DNA from: Nitrospinota bacterium | GTDB lineage: Bacteria; JAUXIQ01 | Assembly: GCA_030620925.1 (NCBI GenBank) | Contig: JAUXIQ010000093.1 | Location: 1-7,245 of the forward strand | Direction of reading: 5' to 3' | Length of the DNA stretch: 7,245 nt | Part shown: piece by piece, positions 1 to 6,170 of the stretch | Position numbering within the stretch: the first letter of the stretch is position 1 | Layout of the letters: every line of letters starts with the position of its first letter | Notes under the pieces: generated by a model | Told to the model about the DNA's origin: nothing | The model's input: only the letters and a program-made list of their open reading frames with translations | Databases searched by the model: none | Position numbers and translations under genes: made by a program

Positions 1-599
1 CCGCTTCGGAATTTATGGCGGTAGCGACCAGCCAAACCGTGATTTCAGGGTTAGAGATAGAGGCGGGGTCTCTGGAAGGCTATCTTTTTCCCGAGACGTA
101 TTACTTTACCTACGGCACAAGCTCCAGAGAGATAGTAGATACCATGATTGGCGGCCTGGAGAAGAACTATGAGTCTGCTTTTTACCTGAGAGAAAAAGAG
201 CTTTCCATGAGCAAACATCAAATCCTGACGCTGGCTTCCATAATAGAGGAGGAAGCGAAAAAAGAAGATGAGCGCTCTCTTATCTCCGGCGTGTTCCATA
301 ACAGGCTCAAGCGCGGGATGCTCCTCCAGGCAGACCCCACCATCAGATATGCAATGGGCGGATTCAAGGGACCAATCGAGGAGGATATGCTGAAGACCCC
401 CTCCCCATACAATACCTATCTTCATGCGGGGTTGCCCCCCGGCCCCATATCAAACCCCGGCCTGCCCTCCATAAGAGCGGCGCTCTATCCCGCCCCTACC
501 TCCTACCTCTATTTCGTGGCCCTGGAGGACGGCACACATAAATTTTCAAACACTCTGAAAGAACACAACCGGGCGGTCCACTCACTGCGCGAGAAGTAG
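1..599 (+). CDS. mltG: Endolytic murein transglycosylase MltG, C-terminal part (5' end outside window)
   Basis: MltG cleaves nascent peptidoglycan glycan strands inside the chain and helps set glycan length; it acts outside the inner membrane, to which an N-terminal helix anchors it. The reading frame is open from base 3 to the TAG stop at 597-599, so the N-terminal anchor and LysM-like part lie upstream of the window. Counting from the Met codon at base 15, the family signatures are: SLEGYLFPETY near residues 19-29; LASIIEEE at 73-80, whose first Glu (residue 78, codon 246-248) aligns with the catalytic Glu218 of E. coli MltG; LQADPTIRYAMG at 104-115; SPYNTY at 130-135; GLPPGPI at 139-145; and the terminal HKFSNTLKEHNRAV. 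All of the catalytic C-terminal domain that I expect is present and intact. The assignment to the YceG/MltG family is very secure; the physiological role is inferred from family knowledge. Confidence 0.96.
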   Translation, partial: ASEFMAVATSQTVISGLEIEAGSLEGYLFPETYYFTYGTSSREIVDTMIGGLEKNYESAFYLREKELSMSKHQILTLASIIEEEAKKEDERSLISGVFHNRLKRGMLLQADPTIRYAMGGFKGPIEEDMLKTPSPYNTYLHAGLPPGPISNPGLPSIRAALYPAPTSYLYFVALEDGTHKFSNTLKEHNRAVHSLREK

Positions 600-635
600 A
601 GAGAGGCTAAATTGCTTATGAAATCGGCTATTTCC

Positions 636-665
636 TTGTTTTTAACCCGCAACGAATGATATATT
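636..665 (+). promoter_or_regulatory. Candidate sigma-70 promoter for the DUF502 gene
   Basis: TTGTTT at 636-641 and TATATT at 660-665 are separated by 18 bases. A TG dinucleotide at 657-658 sits one base before the -10, giving an extended -10 element. The site lies in the AT-rich 120-base spacer after mltG, and transcription would start near 672, about 50 bases ahead of the TTG start. The match is moderate and not tested. Confidence 0.42.
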
Positions 666-707
666 AAAACAGACAAAAATAGTACGGATGTAAAACCGTT
701 TGTCGAC

Positions 708-714
708 AGAGGAG
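708..714 (+). promoter_or_regulatory. Ribosome binding site that fixes the DUF502 gene start
   Basis: AGAGGAG at 708-714 stands 6 bases before TTG 721. An in-frame TTG at 700 would give a protein seven residues longer but would place this site inside the gene and has no purine-rich site of its own, so 721 is preferred. Confidence 0.7.
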
Positions 715-720
715 TCGATT

Positions 721-1413
721 TTGGCTTTAGGTATACGCCGTAAGCTTAGAAATACTTTCATTGCCGGCCTGCTGGTCCTCATACCCACGGCCATAACCAT
801 ATACGCCTTCTATTTCGTCTTCTCCAAACTGAACAATCTGCTCACCTTGCCCCGGCTCACGAAGATAGTGAACCTATTCGGCCTGGAGCTCCCCGCCTCT
901 TTCGATATTCCCTTCCTGAGCTTCTTCGCTACCATAATCCTGATCTTCCTGGTGGGCCTGTTTACGACCAGCTACGTTGGGAAGAAGATAGTAGAATCCC
1001 TGGAGAAGGCCCTGGACAAAGTACCCCTGTTCAGGACTATCTATCAGGCATCCAAAAACATTATGGAAGCGCTGGCCGACCCGGAGAAGAATTCCTTCAG
1101 GCAGGTGGTGCTGCTCGAATACCCCAGGAAGGGTATCTACGCCGTGGGGTTTGTTACCAGAGACGCCCCCGCCGGGATAGACGAACTGAATAAAGAGGAC
1201 CATCTGGTAAACGTATTCGTCCCCACCGCCCCCAACCCCACTTCAGGTTTCCTGGTGATACTGCCCAAAAAAGAGCTGTTACCCTTGAATGTGAGCGTAG
1301 AGGAAGGGTTTCGACTCATTATATCAGCGGGAACGATTTCACCCGACGATATCCGCGTTCTATCTTCCGAGATCGGCAAGCCGGAAAGTAGCAGCTCCGA
1401 AAAGACTCAATAG
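721..1413 (+). CDS. DUF502 family integral membrane protein
   Basis: The 230-residue product matches the DUF502 family of bacterial membrane proteins, which has no established function in bacteria that I can name. It has a short basic N-terminus (RRKLR), a first membrane helix at about residues 12-33, a second at about 64-86, and then a soluble C-terminal domain. Signature segments are VPLFRTIY (101-108), LEYPRKGIYAVGFVT (132-146), VFVPTAPNPTSGFLVI (165-180) and SVEEGFRLIISAG (192-204), which are the usual conserved blocks of the family. The tail after residue 215 is serine-rich and probably disordered. The start is TTG at 721, chosen because AGAGGAG lies 6 bases upstream. It is 121 bases from mltG with a promoter-like sequence between, so it may be its own transcription unit. 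I see no defect. The family call is secure; the function is unknown. Confidence 0.92.
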   Translation: MALGIRRKLRNTFIAGLLVLIPTAITIYAFYFVFSKLNNLLTLPRLTKIVNLFGLELPASFDIPFLSFFATIILIFLVGLFTTSYVGKKIVESLEKALDKVPLFRTIYQASKNIMEALADPEKNSFRQVVLLEYPRKGIYAVGFVTRDAPAGIDELNKEDHLVNVFVPTAPNPTSGFLVILPKKELLPLNVSVEEGFRLIISAGTISPDDIRVLSSEIGKPESSSSEKTQ

Positions 1414-1792
1414 GCTTACCCTGCAAAAGACCCCATACAGCAAAAATCCCGCTTTTTTCTTTATAGAGCCATGCCTCGAAGGCTCCCGATCGCAATTATT
1501 TACCGTTTGATTTCGTGCTCGACGTGAAAAATATCGTTAACGGGTGGTTATTCTTGAGGACGCGGGAGAGCCCGGCCCGGGTTTGCTTAAAATGGTGCAG
1601 CAGAGTTCTCCGAAGCGAGGCGCACGGAAAAAGGTTTTTACCAGAGAAAAATAGCGCGTTTGAGGGGAATATTGCGCACGATCCTTAAACCAAATGATAA
1701 TGTTTTACCCCTATACTTTTCTGTATGTTATATTGAATATCAGAGCGGTTTTACGGTTGTTGCCCATTAATCAAAATGGGATGGGCCACGAG
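1414..1792. other. Stretch of about 380 bases without a recognisable gene
   Basis: No open frame with family resemblance, tRNA-like fold or riboswitch consensus was recognised on either strand. It holds a T-rich run (GCTTTTTTCTTT, 1451-1462) without a GC stem in front of it, a short 5-bp inverted repeat GAGCC/GGCTC (1466-1470 and 1481-1485), a GC-rich odd palindrome CCCGGCCCGGG in the 1570s, and an AT-rich right end with a promoter candidate. The archease frame stays open upstream to ATG 1694, but that extension does not resemble the family. An unrecognised small RNA cannot be excluded by eye. Confidence 0.5.
1704..1734 (+). promoter_or_regulatory. Candidate promoter for the archease-MEMO-AmrS unit
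   Basis: TATATT at 1729-1734 has a TG at 1726-1727, giving an extended -10. A poor -35 (TTTACC, 1704-1709) lies 19 bases upstream. Transcription would start near 1741, which leaves a short leader before the archease start. Extended -10 promoters can work with weak -35 elements, so the spacing is acceptable but the call is tentative. Confidence 0.35.
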
Positions 1793-2212
1793 GTGCGCAA
1801 AAAATACAGTATAATGGATGTTACAGCCGACATCGGCATAATTACGTCTGCACAAAGCTTGAAAGAGTTGTATGAGAACGCCGCGTTTGCTCTTTTCGAT
1901 ATCATGTGCGACGGGGGAGAGGTGAGACGGGAGGTTGAGGCGGAGGTTATTGTGGAGGGGGATGATGCCCCGTCAACGATGGTAAACTGGCTTAACGAGC
2001 TGCTATTTATTTTTGAGACGCGCTCCCTGCTCATGGTGGACTTTAAGGTTTTCAGCGCAGACTCCGCCCAGGTTAAGGCAAGGGTCGGTGGCGAAGAGTT
2101 TGACCCTTCGAGACACAAGGTGGCCAGGCATGTGAAAGCAGTAACCTACCATCGCCTCAAGGTTATGCAGACGGAAGGGGGTTGGGAGGCGGAAATACTT
2201 TTAGACATATAG
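1793..2212 (+). CDS. Archease
   Basis: Archease is a small acidic protein that activates the RtcB RNA ligase by promoting guanylylation and multiple turnover in tRNA splicing or RNA repair. The product is 139 residues from GTG 1793, the usual family size of about 140. It begins in the family style (RKKYSIMDVTADIG), with the conserved DxTADIG turn at 9-15, WLNELLF at 66-72, FDPSRH at 103-108, VKAVTYH at 114-120 and a terminal LLDI whose Asp (138) belongs to the conserved acidic site. The start is uncertain. ATG 1781 adds four residues but has no upstream purine site, whereas GTG 1793 has only a degenerate GGGATGGG about 7 bases ahead. The frame is open to ATG 1694, but that extra hydrophobic stretch is not family-like. 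No rtcB gene is visible here. It is followed after 34 bases by the MEMO gene. The family call is firm. Confidence 0.92.
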   Translation: MRKKYSIMDVTADIGIITSAQSLKELYENAAFALFDIMCDGGEVRREVEAEVIVEGDDAPSTMVNWLNELLFIFETRSLLMVDFKVFSADSAQVKARVGGEEFDPSRHKVARHVKAVTYHRLKVMQTEGGWEAEILLDI

Positions 2213-2232
2213 CTATACATTGCCATGGTTTC

Positions 2233-2240
2233 AGGGAGGT
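2233..2240 (+). promoter_or_regulatory. Ribosome binding site that fixes the MEMO gene start
   Basis: AGGGAGGT at 2233-2240 lies 6 bases before ATG 2247. It rules out the longer in-frame TTG start at 2220, which would make this site coding. Confidence 0.8.
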
Positions 2241-2246
2241 TCAGGC

Positions 2247-3050
2247 ATGGGAAGAAAACCGGCAGTAGCTGACGCCTTTTACCTCGCTTCTTCCGACCTG
2301 TTGAAGACCCAGGTGAGCGGGTTGGTGGAGGAAAACCTGGAGAAGGATGAAGTGGTGGGAATAGTTTCACCGCACGCGGGGTTCGTCTATTCAGGGAATG
2401 TAGCGGGCGCCGTCTATTCAAGGATAACCCTCCCGGAAACCGTAATCCTCCTGGGGCCCAATCATACCGGATACGGCCCTGCCGTATCCATCATGGCGGA
2501 GGGAAGCTGGGAAATGCCCTTAGGGGAGGTAGAGGTGGATTCGGCCACCGCCCGCAGGCTGCTCGAGCGGTCATCAGCCTTCGATGAAGACCAATCGGCG
2601 CATACGTCAGAACATTCTCTGGAGGTGCAGATTCCCTTCATCCAGCATTTCACGTCGGAATTTAAGATCGTCCCCATTATCTTTATGCACATGTCTCTGG
2701 AGCGTTGCGAGGAGTTGGGCCTGGCTCTGGCCGGGGTCATAAAAGGAGGGGACAAGAAGGTCCTTTTGGTAGGCAGCACTGATATGACCCACTTCGAGCC
2801 GCATGAGACGGCTGTGGAGAAAGACAGGATGGCCATCGACTGCATCCTGGCGCTAGACCACAGGGGCCTCTACGAGACGGTTATCGGGGAGGGCATCACC
2901 ATGTGCGGTGTAATACCCACGACGGTCATGCTGGCAGCCTGTAAGGAACTGGGGGCGTCTGAGGCGCACCTGGTGAAATATCAGACTTCAGGAGACGTCA
3001 GCGGAGACTTTGACAGCGTGGTGGGCTACGCCGGTGTATTGGTAAGCTGA
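2247..3050 (+). CDS. amrB: MEMO-family metalloprotein, AmmeMemoRadiSam system protein B
   Basis: The 267-residue product is a full-length MEMO1-like protein, a family with the fold of class III extradiol dioxygenases (LigB) and a metal site but no agreed reaction in bacteria. From ATG 2247 the conserved blocks are RKPAVADAFY (3-12), SPHAGFVYSG (41-50, His43), LGPNHTGYG (69-77, His73), SEHSLEVQIPFI (121-132), STDMTHFE (177-184, His182) and MCGVIP (219-224, Cys220). His43, His73 and Cys220 correspond to the metal-site residues His49, His81 and Cys244 of human MEMO1, so the site looks intact. The protein has no signal peptide and should be cytosolic. The radical SAM partner gene follows after 43 bases, which supports the AmmeMemoRadiSam assignment. 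The third usual partner, AMMECR1 (protein A), is not in the window. The alternative of a plain extradiol dioxygenase is unlikely given the MEMO-type motifs. The symbol is used as in automated annotation. Confidence 0.95.
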   Translation: MGRKPAVADAFYLASSDLLKTQVSGLVEENLEKDEVVGIVSPHAGFVYSGNVAGAVYSRITLPETVILLGPNHTGYGPAVSIMAEGSWEMPLGEVEVDSATARRLLERSSAFDEDQSAHTSEHSLEVQIPFIQHFTSEFKIVPIIFMHMSLERCEELGLALAGVIKGGDKKVLLVGSTDMTHFEPHETAVEKDRMAIDCILALDHRGLYETVIGEGITMCGVIPTTVMLAACKELGASEAHLVKYQTSGDVSGDFDSVVGYAGVLVS

Positions 3051-3070
3051 AAACCCGGGCGGTTTTGCAG
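3047..3070 (+). other. Intergenic hairpin between the MEMO and AmrS genes
   Basis: CTGAAAACC (3047-3055) can pair with GGTTTT plus CAG (3061-3066 and 3068-3070), with one bulged G and a five-base CGGGC loop. It overlaps the MEMO stop codon. It has no U-run after the stem, so it is not a standard terminator; it may stabilise or process the mRNA, or be chance. Confidence 0.4.
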
Positions 3071-3079
3071 TTTATGATA

Positions 3080-3089
3080 GGGGGGTGAG
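3080..3089 (+). promoter_or_regulatory. Ribosome binding site that decides the AmrS start
   Basis: GGGGGGTGAG at 3080-3089 resembles the Shine-Dalgarno GGAGGTG and is correctly spaced for TTG 3094. The in-frame GTG at 3085 lies inside the site and is too close to use it. Confidence 0.55.
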
Positions 3090-3093
3090 TGCC

Positions 3094-4104
3094 TTGAAAG
3101 AGGCCATGCTTTACGAAAAAATGGGGGAAGGAAACGTTCGCTGCAACCTGTGTTCCCACAGGTGCCTCATTCATGAGGGTGAAACGGGAATATGCGGGGT
3201 GCGGGAAAATACTGACGGCGCCCTCTATACCCATGTTTACGGTAAGGCCATCTCCACCAACATAGACCCCATCGAGAAGAAGCCCCTCTTCCATTTCTAT
3301 CCCGGAACCCCGATACTCTCCATAGCCACCGTGGGCTGCAACTTCAAGTGTATGCACTGCCAGAATTTTGACATATCGCAGATATCCAGGGATAAAAAAT
3401 CGATCATCGGACGGGATTTGATCCCCCGGCAGGCGGTGGCCCTGGCTGAGGATAATGGCTGCACAAGTATATCTTACACCTACACCGAGCCCACCATCTT
3501 CTTCGAGTATGCATACGAGACCGCAAGCCTGGCGCACCGGAAGGGAATGAAGAACGTCTTCGTCACCAACGGGTATATGACGGAGGAAGCACTGGATACC
3601 ATCGAGCCTTACCTGGACGCGGCCAACGTGGATTTAAAAGGTTTCAGCGAAAAGTTCTATAAGACGGTCTGCGGAGGCAGGCTGGAACCCGTGCTGGACA
3701 CCCTGAGGCGTATGGTGGCCAGGGGCATCTGGGTGGAGGTGACCACGCTGGTAATCCCCTACTATAACGATTCTCCCCGGGAGCTCCGCTCAATAGCGGA
3801 GTTTATTCATGATGAGCTGGGGGCTTCGGTCCCCTGGCATATAAGCCGGTTCCACCCAGCGTATAAGCTGACTGAGAGCGTCAGGACGCCGGTTGAGACG
3901 ATAAGCGAGGCGCGCCGGATGGGGTTGGAGACGGGGCTCGAGTATGTCTATACTGGAAACGTGCCCGGCGACGAGGGCGAGAACACCTTCTGTCCCTCCT
4001 GCGGGCAGGTGGTCATAGGGCGTTACGGCTATCACGTGCAGAAGTATAATATAGAAAATTCATGTTGCAATAAATGCGGGGCGTCAATAGCCGGCGAGTT
4101 CTAG
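3094..4104 (+). CDS. amrS: AmmeMemoRadiSam system radical SAM enzyme
   Basis: This is a 336-residue radical SAM enzyme of the AmrS family, related to pyruvate formate-lyase activating enzymes; its substrate is not known to me. From TTG 3094 it has an N-terminal four-Cys region (Cys17, 20, 24, 34, in RCNLCSHRC and GICGVREN), then the radical SAM motif CNFKCMHC with Cys82, Cys86 and Cys89, which bind a 4Fe-4S cluster and S-adenosylmethionine. The barrel continues with SYTYTEPTIFFEYAYE and VFVTNGYMTEEAL, the latter a PflA-like strand. At the C-terminus is a zinc-ribbon-like module with CPSC (300-303) and Cys324, Cys325 and Cys328. All these features are intact and the length is normal. The TTG start fits both the ribosome site and the usual family beginning (MKEAMLYEK). 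It sits 43 bases after the MEMO gene, its standard partner. It should act in the cytosol under anaerobic or low-oxygen conditions, as radical SAM clusters are oxygen-sensitive. Confidence 0.95.
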   Translation: MKEAMLYEKMGEGNVRCNLCSHRCLIHEGETGICGVRENTDGALYTHVYGKAISTNIDPIEKKPLFHFYPGTPILSIATVGCNFKCMHCQNFDISQISRDKKSIIGRDLIPRQAVALAEDNGCTSISYTYTEPTIFFEYAYETASLAHRKGMKNVFVTNGYMTEEALDTIEPYLDAANVDLKGFSEKFYKTVCGGRLEPVLDTLRRMVARGIWVEVTTLVIPYYNDSPRELRSIAEFIHDELGASVPWHISRFHPAYKLTESVRTPVETISEARRMGLETGLEYVYTGNVPGDEGENTFCPSCGQVVIGRYGYHVQKYNIENSCCNKCGASIAGEF

Positions 4105-4152
4105 GGGGATTGTCTCTATAAAACCAGGAACAACATTTTACGGGGGCGTTCT

Positions 4153-4806
4153 ATGGAATACATAAGGACGGGAAATCTGGTAAAAGGTTTTTTCTCGGGG
4201 AAGAGGGATATCGTTGTCCCTTTGATTATCAGCGTGGTGGTGCATGGGCTGATAATATATTTTATCGTCGCCGGTGGCCCGAATGTCCCCGGGCAGAACG
4301 GTAAGCTTTACGCTGGTAAAAAATTGACCATGGCCGAAGATTTCGTGGTGGGTCAATCCAACCTGCTGTTGGGGAGACTCTCAGATAGGCTGTCTAAAAT
4401 CCGAAATTCTTCCAAGGGCGATGCAGCCCTGGAATGGTCGCTGGACAGCATGCCGGTCAAAATAACTTCCGCTTCCAAGGTCGCGGGACTCAAGTTGGTG
4501 AAGATCAAGCTGGCAAAGCTGGGAAAGAAAAACGGCGAAGATAGCTACGACGTAAACATGAGGGTTTATACTACTTCTGGGAGAGTTTTCGACGATATAC
4601 TTCTGCTTTCCCACATGGTGGGAGACGCGACGCTGCACAGCAAATTCACGACGGATAAATTGGTCATCTACGTGAAGGATAAGAAGACCTCCGGCGCTGC
4701 CCGGTTCAGCGTATCCACCAGGGAAGCCAGGAGGTTTTACCTTAGAAGAATTACCCCCAACGAATTCCTTATAGACGCCGCCGTTCAAGAGGTAAATGAC
4801 TGGTAA
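4153..4806 (+). CDS. Unrecognised single-span membrane protein with TonB-like anchor
   Basis: I do not recognise this 217-residue protein. It has a short basic cytoplasmic start (residues 1-20), one membrane helix at about 21-40 (VVPLIISVVVHGLIIYFIVA), and an extracytoplasmic remainder. The helix carries Ser27 and His31 in an SxxxH arrangement followed by Gly, the same spacing as Ser16 and His20 in the TonB anchor helix. No proline-rich spacer or TonB C-terminal domain is present. Residues 60-95 look helical and charged; about 100-217 alternate hydrophobic and charged residues like a beta-rich domain with many lysines (for example LVKIKLAKLGKK, KLVIYVKDKK). The start is ATG 4153 with GGGGG at 4142-4146, 6 bases ahead. 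It lies 48 bases after amrS and 30 bases before the amidohydrolase, so co-transcription is likely. Good ribosome site spacing and tight packing argue that it is a real gene; no function is assigned. Confidence 0.85.
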   Translation: MEYIRTGNLVKGFFSGKRDIVVPLIISVVVHGLIIYFIVAGGPNVPGQNGKLYAGKKLTMAEDFVVGQSNLLLGRLSDRLSKIRNSSKGDAALEWSLDSMPVKITSASKVAGLKLVKIKLAKLGKKNGEDSYDVNMRVYTTSGRVFDDILLLSHMVGDATLHSKFTTDKLVIYVKDKKTSGAARFSVSTREARRFYLRRITPNEFLIDAAVQEVNDW

Positions 4807-4836
4807 ATACTGTTAAAAAATAGTGGAGGCCGAACA

Positions 4837-6045
4837 GTGAGTGAATGGAACCAGGGGCTGAGAGAGGAGATAAAATCCAGGGCCGGGAGTCTCACCGACA
4901 AGGTGACGGAGATCAGGCGCGACTTTCACCGGAACCCCGAGCGCTCGAAGCGCGAGGAGCGCACGTCGGACATCGTGGCTCAACATCTGGAGTCGCTGGG
5001 CATAGAAGTCAAACGCTGCACCGGCAATTACGGCGTCATAGGCACCCTGAGGTGTGCTTCTGATGGAAAGACGGTGGGCCTGAGGGCGGATATGGACGCC
5101 CTGAAGCTTCAAGAAGAGACGGGCCTGCCTTTCGCCTCACAGGTGGACGGCGTCATGCATGCCTGCGGGCACGACGCCCACACCGCGATGCTCATGGGCG
5201 TGGCCAAGACGCTGGTATCCGTTAAGGACAAGCTGAAGGGCAACGTCAGGTTCCTCTTCCAGCCTTCGGAAGAGGCGTTTCCCGGGGGCGCCCTGGGGAT
5301 GATCGAGGAGGGGGCCATGGAGGACCCTCATGTGGATGCGGTATTTGCCTGGCATGTCATGTCCAACCTGCCTCAGGGTCAGGTCGGCCTGCGCACGGGG
5401 CAGATCATCGGGGGCGTCACGGCGGTGAATATACACGTCAAAGGTGTGGGGGGGCATTTCTCCTCCCCTCATCTGGCGGTGGACCCCATCGTCATAGCCG
5501 CCAACGTATTGGTGGCCCTGCAATCGGTCATGACCAGACAGGTGGACCCCATGGAATCCGCCGTTCTAACCTTCGGCACCATCTCCGGCGGCACCAGGGA
5601 CAACGTTATCGGGCAGGAGGTCATCATCAGGGGTAACCTGGGGGCGATGAACGACCAGCTTCGCTATCAACTATCGGAGGGAATAGAGGGATGCGCCAGG
5701 AGCGTGGCCGAGAGCATGGGAGGTTCGGCGGAAGTAAAGCTCTGGCATGGTTACCCCACAACAGAAAACGAAGCCGGGATGACCGAGTTTACACACCGGA
5801 TTATGCTCGAGGAACTGGGTGAAGAAAGCGTGGTGGAAATGGACCGGGTGCTGGGCGGGGAGGATTTCTCCTACTTCCTGCAAAAAGCTCCGGGCGCCCT
5901 CCTTCGGCTGGGTGTATGGGATATGGATAAACACTCCGAACCCACGCACCACCATCACCCGGAATTCGATCTGGATGAGAGGGCCCTCCCAATGGGTGTG
6001 GACCTGCTGGCGCAGGTGGCGGCCAGATATTTGCTCGTCGATTGA
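4837..6045 (+). CDS. M20D-family amidohydrolase (aminoacylase / N-acyl amino acid hydrolase type)
   Basis: This 402-residue cytosolic enzyme belongs to the M20D branch of metallopeptidases, which hydrolyse amide bonds of N-acyl amino acids, hippurate, auxin conjugates or similar small substrates. Visible signatures are DFHRNPE (29-35), GLRADMDALKLQEE (81-94), MHACGHDAHTAMLMG (107-121), FLFQPSEEAFPGG (139-151), WHV (172-174), GVGGHFSSP (203-211), LTFGTISGG (244-252) and GGEDFSYFL (340-348). By comparison with plant ILL2 and HipO, the metal ligands should be Cys110, His112, Glu146, His173 and a histidine of the run HHHHP (371-375, probably His373), with Glu145 as general base. All are present and the length is normal. 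Start GTG 4837 has GGAGG at 4825-4829, 7 bases ahead. The exact substrate cannot be read from sequence. It is the last gene of its unit; a terminator begins one base after the stop. Confidence 0.94.
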   Translation: MSEWNQGLREEIKSRAGSLTDKVTEIRRDFHRNPERSKREERTSDIVAQHLESLGIEVKRCTGNYGVIGTLRCASDGKTVGLRADMDALKLQEETGLPFASQVDGVMHACGHDAHTAMLMGVAKTLVSVKDKLKGNVRFLFQPSEEAFPGGALGMIEEGAMEDPHVDAVFAWHVMSNLPQGQVGLRTGQIIGGVTAVNIHVKGVGGHFSSPHLAVDPIVIAANVLVALQSVMTRQVDPMESAVLTFGTISGGTRDNVIGQEVIIRGNLGAMNDQLRYQLSEGIEGCARSVAESMGGSAEVKLWHGYPTTENEAGMTEFTHRIMLEELGEESVVEMDRVLGGEDFSYFLQKAPGALLRLGVWDMDKHSEPTHHHHPEFDLDERALPMGVDLLAQVAARYLLVD

Positions 6046-6078
6046 GGGCCGTTGCATGAAAGATACCACGGCCTTTTT
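6046..6078 (+). terminator. Rho-independent terminator after the amidohydrolase gene
   Basis: GGCCGT (6047-6052) pairs perfectly with ACGGCC (6068-6073), extendable by a G-U pair, with a 15-base loop and then TTTTT (6074-6078). It begins at the base following the TGA stop. The loop is longer than average, but the GC-rich stem directly followed by the T-run is typical. Confidence 0.82.
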
Positions 6079-6080
6079 AC

Positions 6081-6110
6081 TTGACACAATTTTAAGCACT
6101 TGATTATATT
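6081..6110 (+). promoter_or_regulatory. Sigma-70 promoter for tatA-rel
   Basis: A perfect -35 TTGACA (6081-6086) is 18 bases from TATATT (6105-6110), five of six bases of the consensus -10. Transcription should start near 6117, leaving a leader of about 78 bases before the tatA TTG. This is the best promoter in the window, and it follows the preceding terminator directly. Confidence 0.82.
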
Positions 6111-6170
6111 GAGTAAAATAAGGAAAAACAAGGGTTCTTGGGCCGTTGAGGAAGTGGTTCTTCAGCGTTT

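Noticed and set aside
620-643. GAAAT/ATTTC hairpin followed by CTTGTTTTT as a terminator after mltG
   Set aside because: The stem is only five pairs and mostly A-T, and the T-run does not follow directly; too weak to call.
700-720. In-frame TTG 700 as DUF502 start
   Set aside because: No ribosome site ahead of it, while AGAGGAG lies 6 bases before TTG 721.
874-1203. Minus-strand open frame opposite DUF502
   Set aside because: No recognisable motifs, and the + strand gene carries all conserved blocks of its family.
1466-1485. GAGCC/GGCTC inverted repeat as a terminator after DUF502
   Set aside because: Stem of only five pairs with a ten-base loop and no T-run after it on either strand; the T-rich run lies before it on the + strand.
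1694-1792. Longer archease frame starting at ATG 1694
   Set aside because: The extra 33 residues are a hydrophobic stretch unlike the family, have no ribosome site at 1694, and overlap the promoter candidate; known archeases begin close to the DxTADIG motif.
1810-1815. Perfect TATAAT as a -10 element
   Set aside because: It lies inside the start of the archease coding region and has no -35 at a usable distance, so chance is more likely.
2220-2246. In-frame TTG 2220 as MEMO start
   Set aside because: It would place the good AGGGAGGT site within the gene; ATG 2247 has ideal spacing and the usual family N-terminus.
5137-5523. Minus-strand open frame opposite the amidohydrolase
   Set aside because: It is a shadow of the well-supported M20D gene: no family resemblance and low-complexity His/Arg/Gly content.
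5819-6103. Second + frame overlapping the end of the amidohydrolase and running through the terminator
   Set aside because: Tryptophan- and arginine-rich product typical of an out-of-frame reading; it covers the terminator and the promoter -35.
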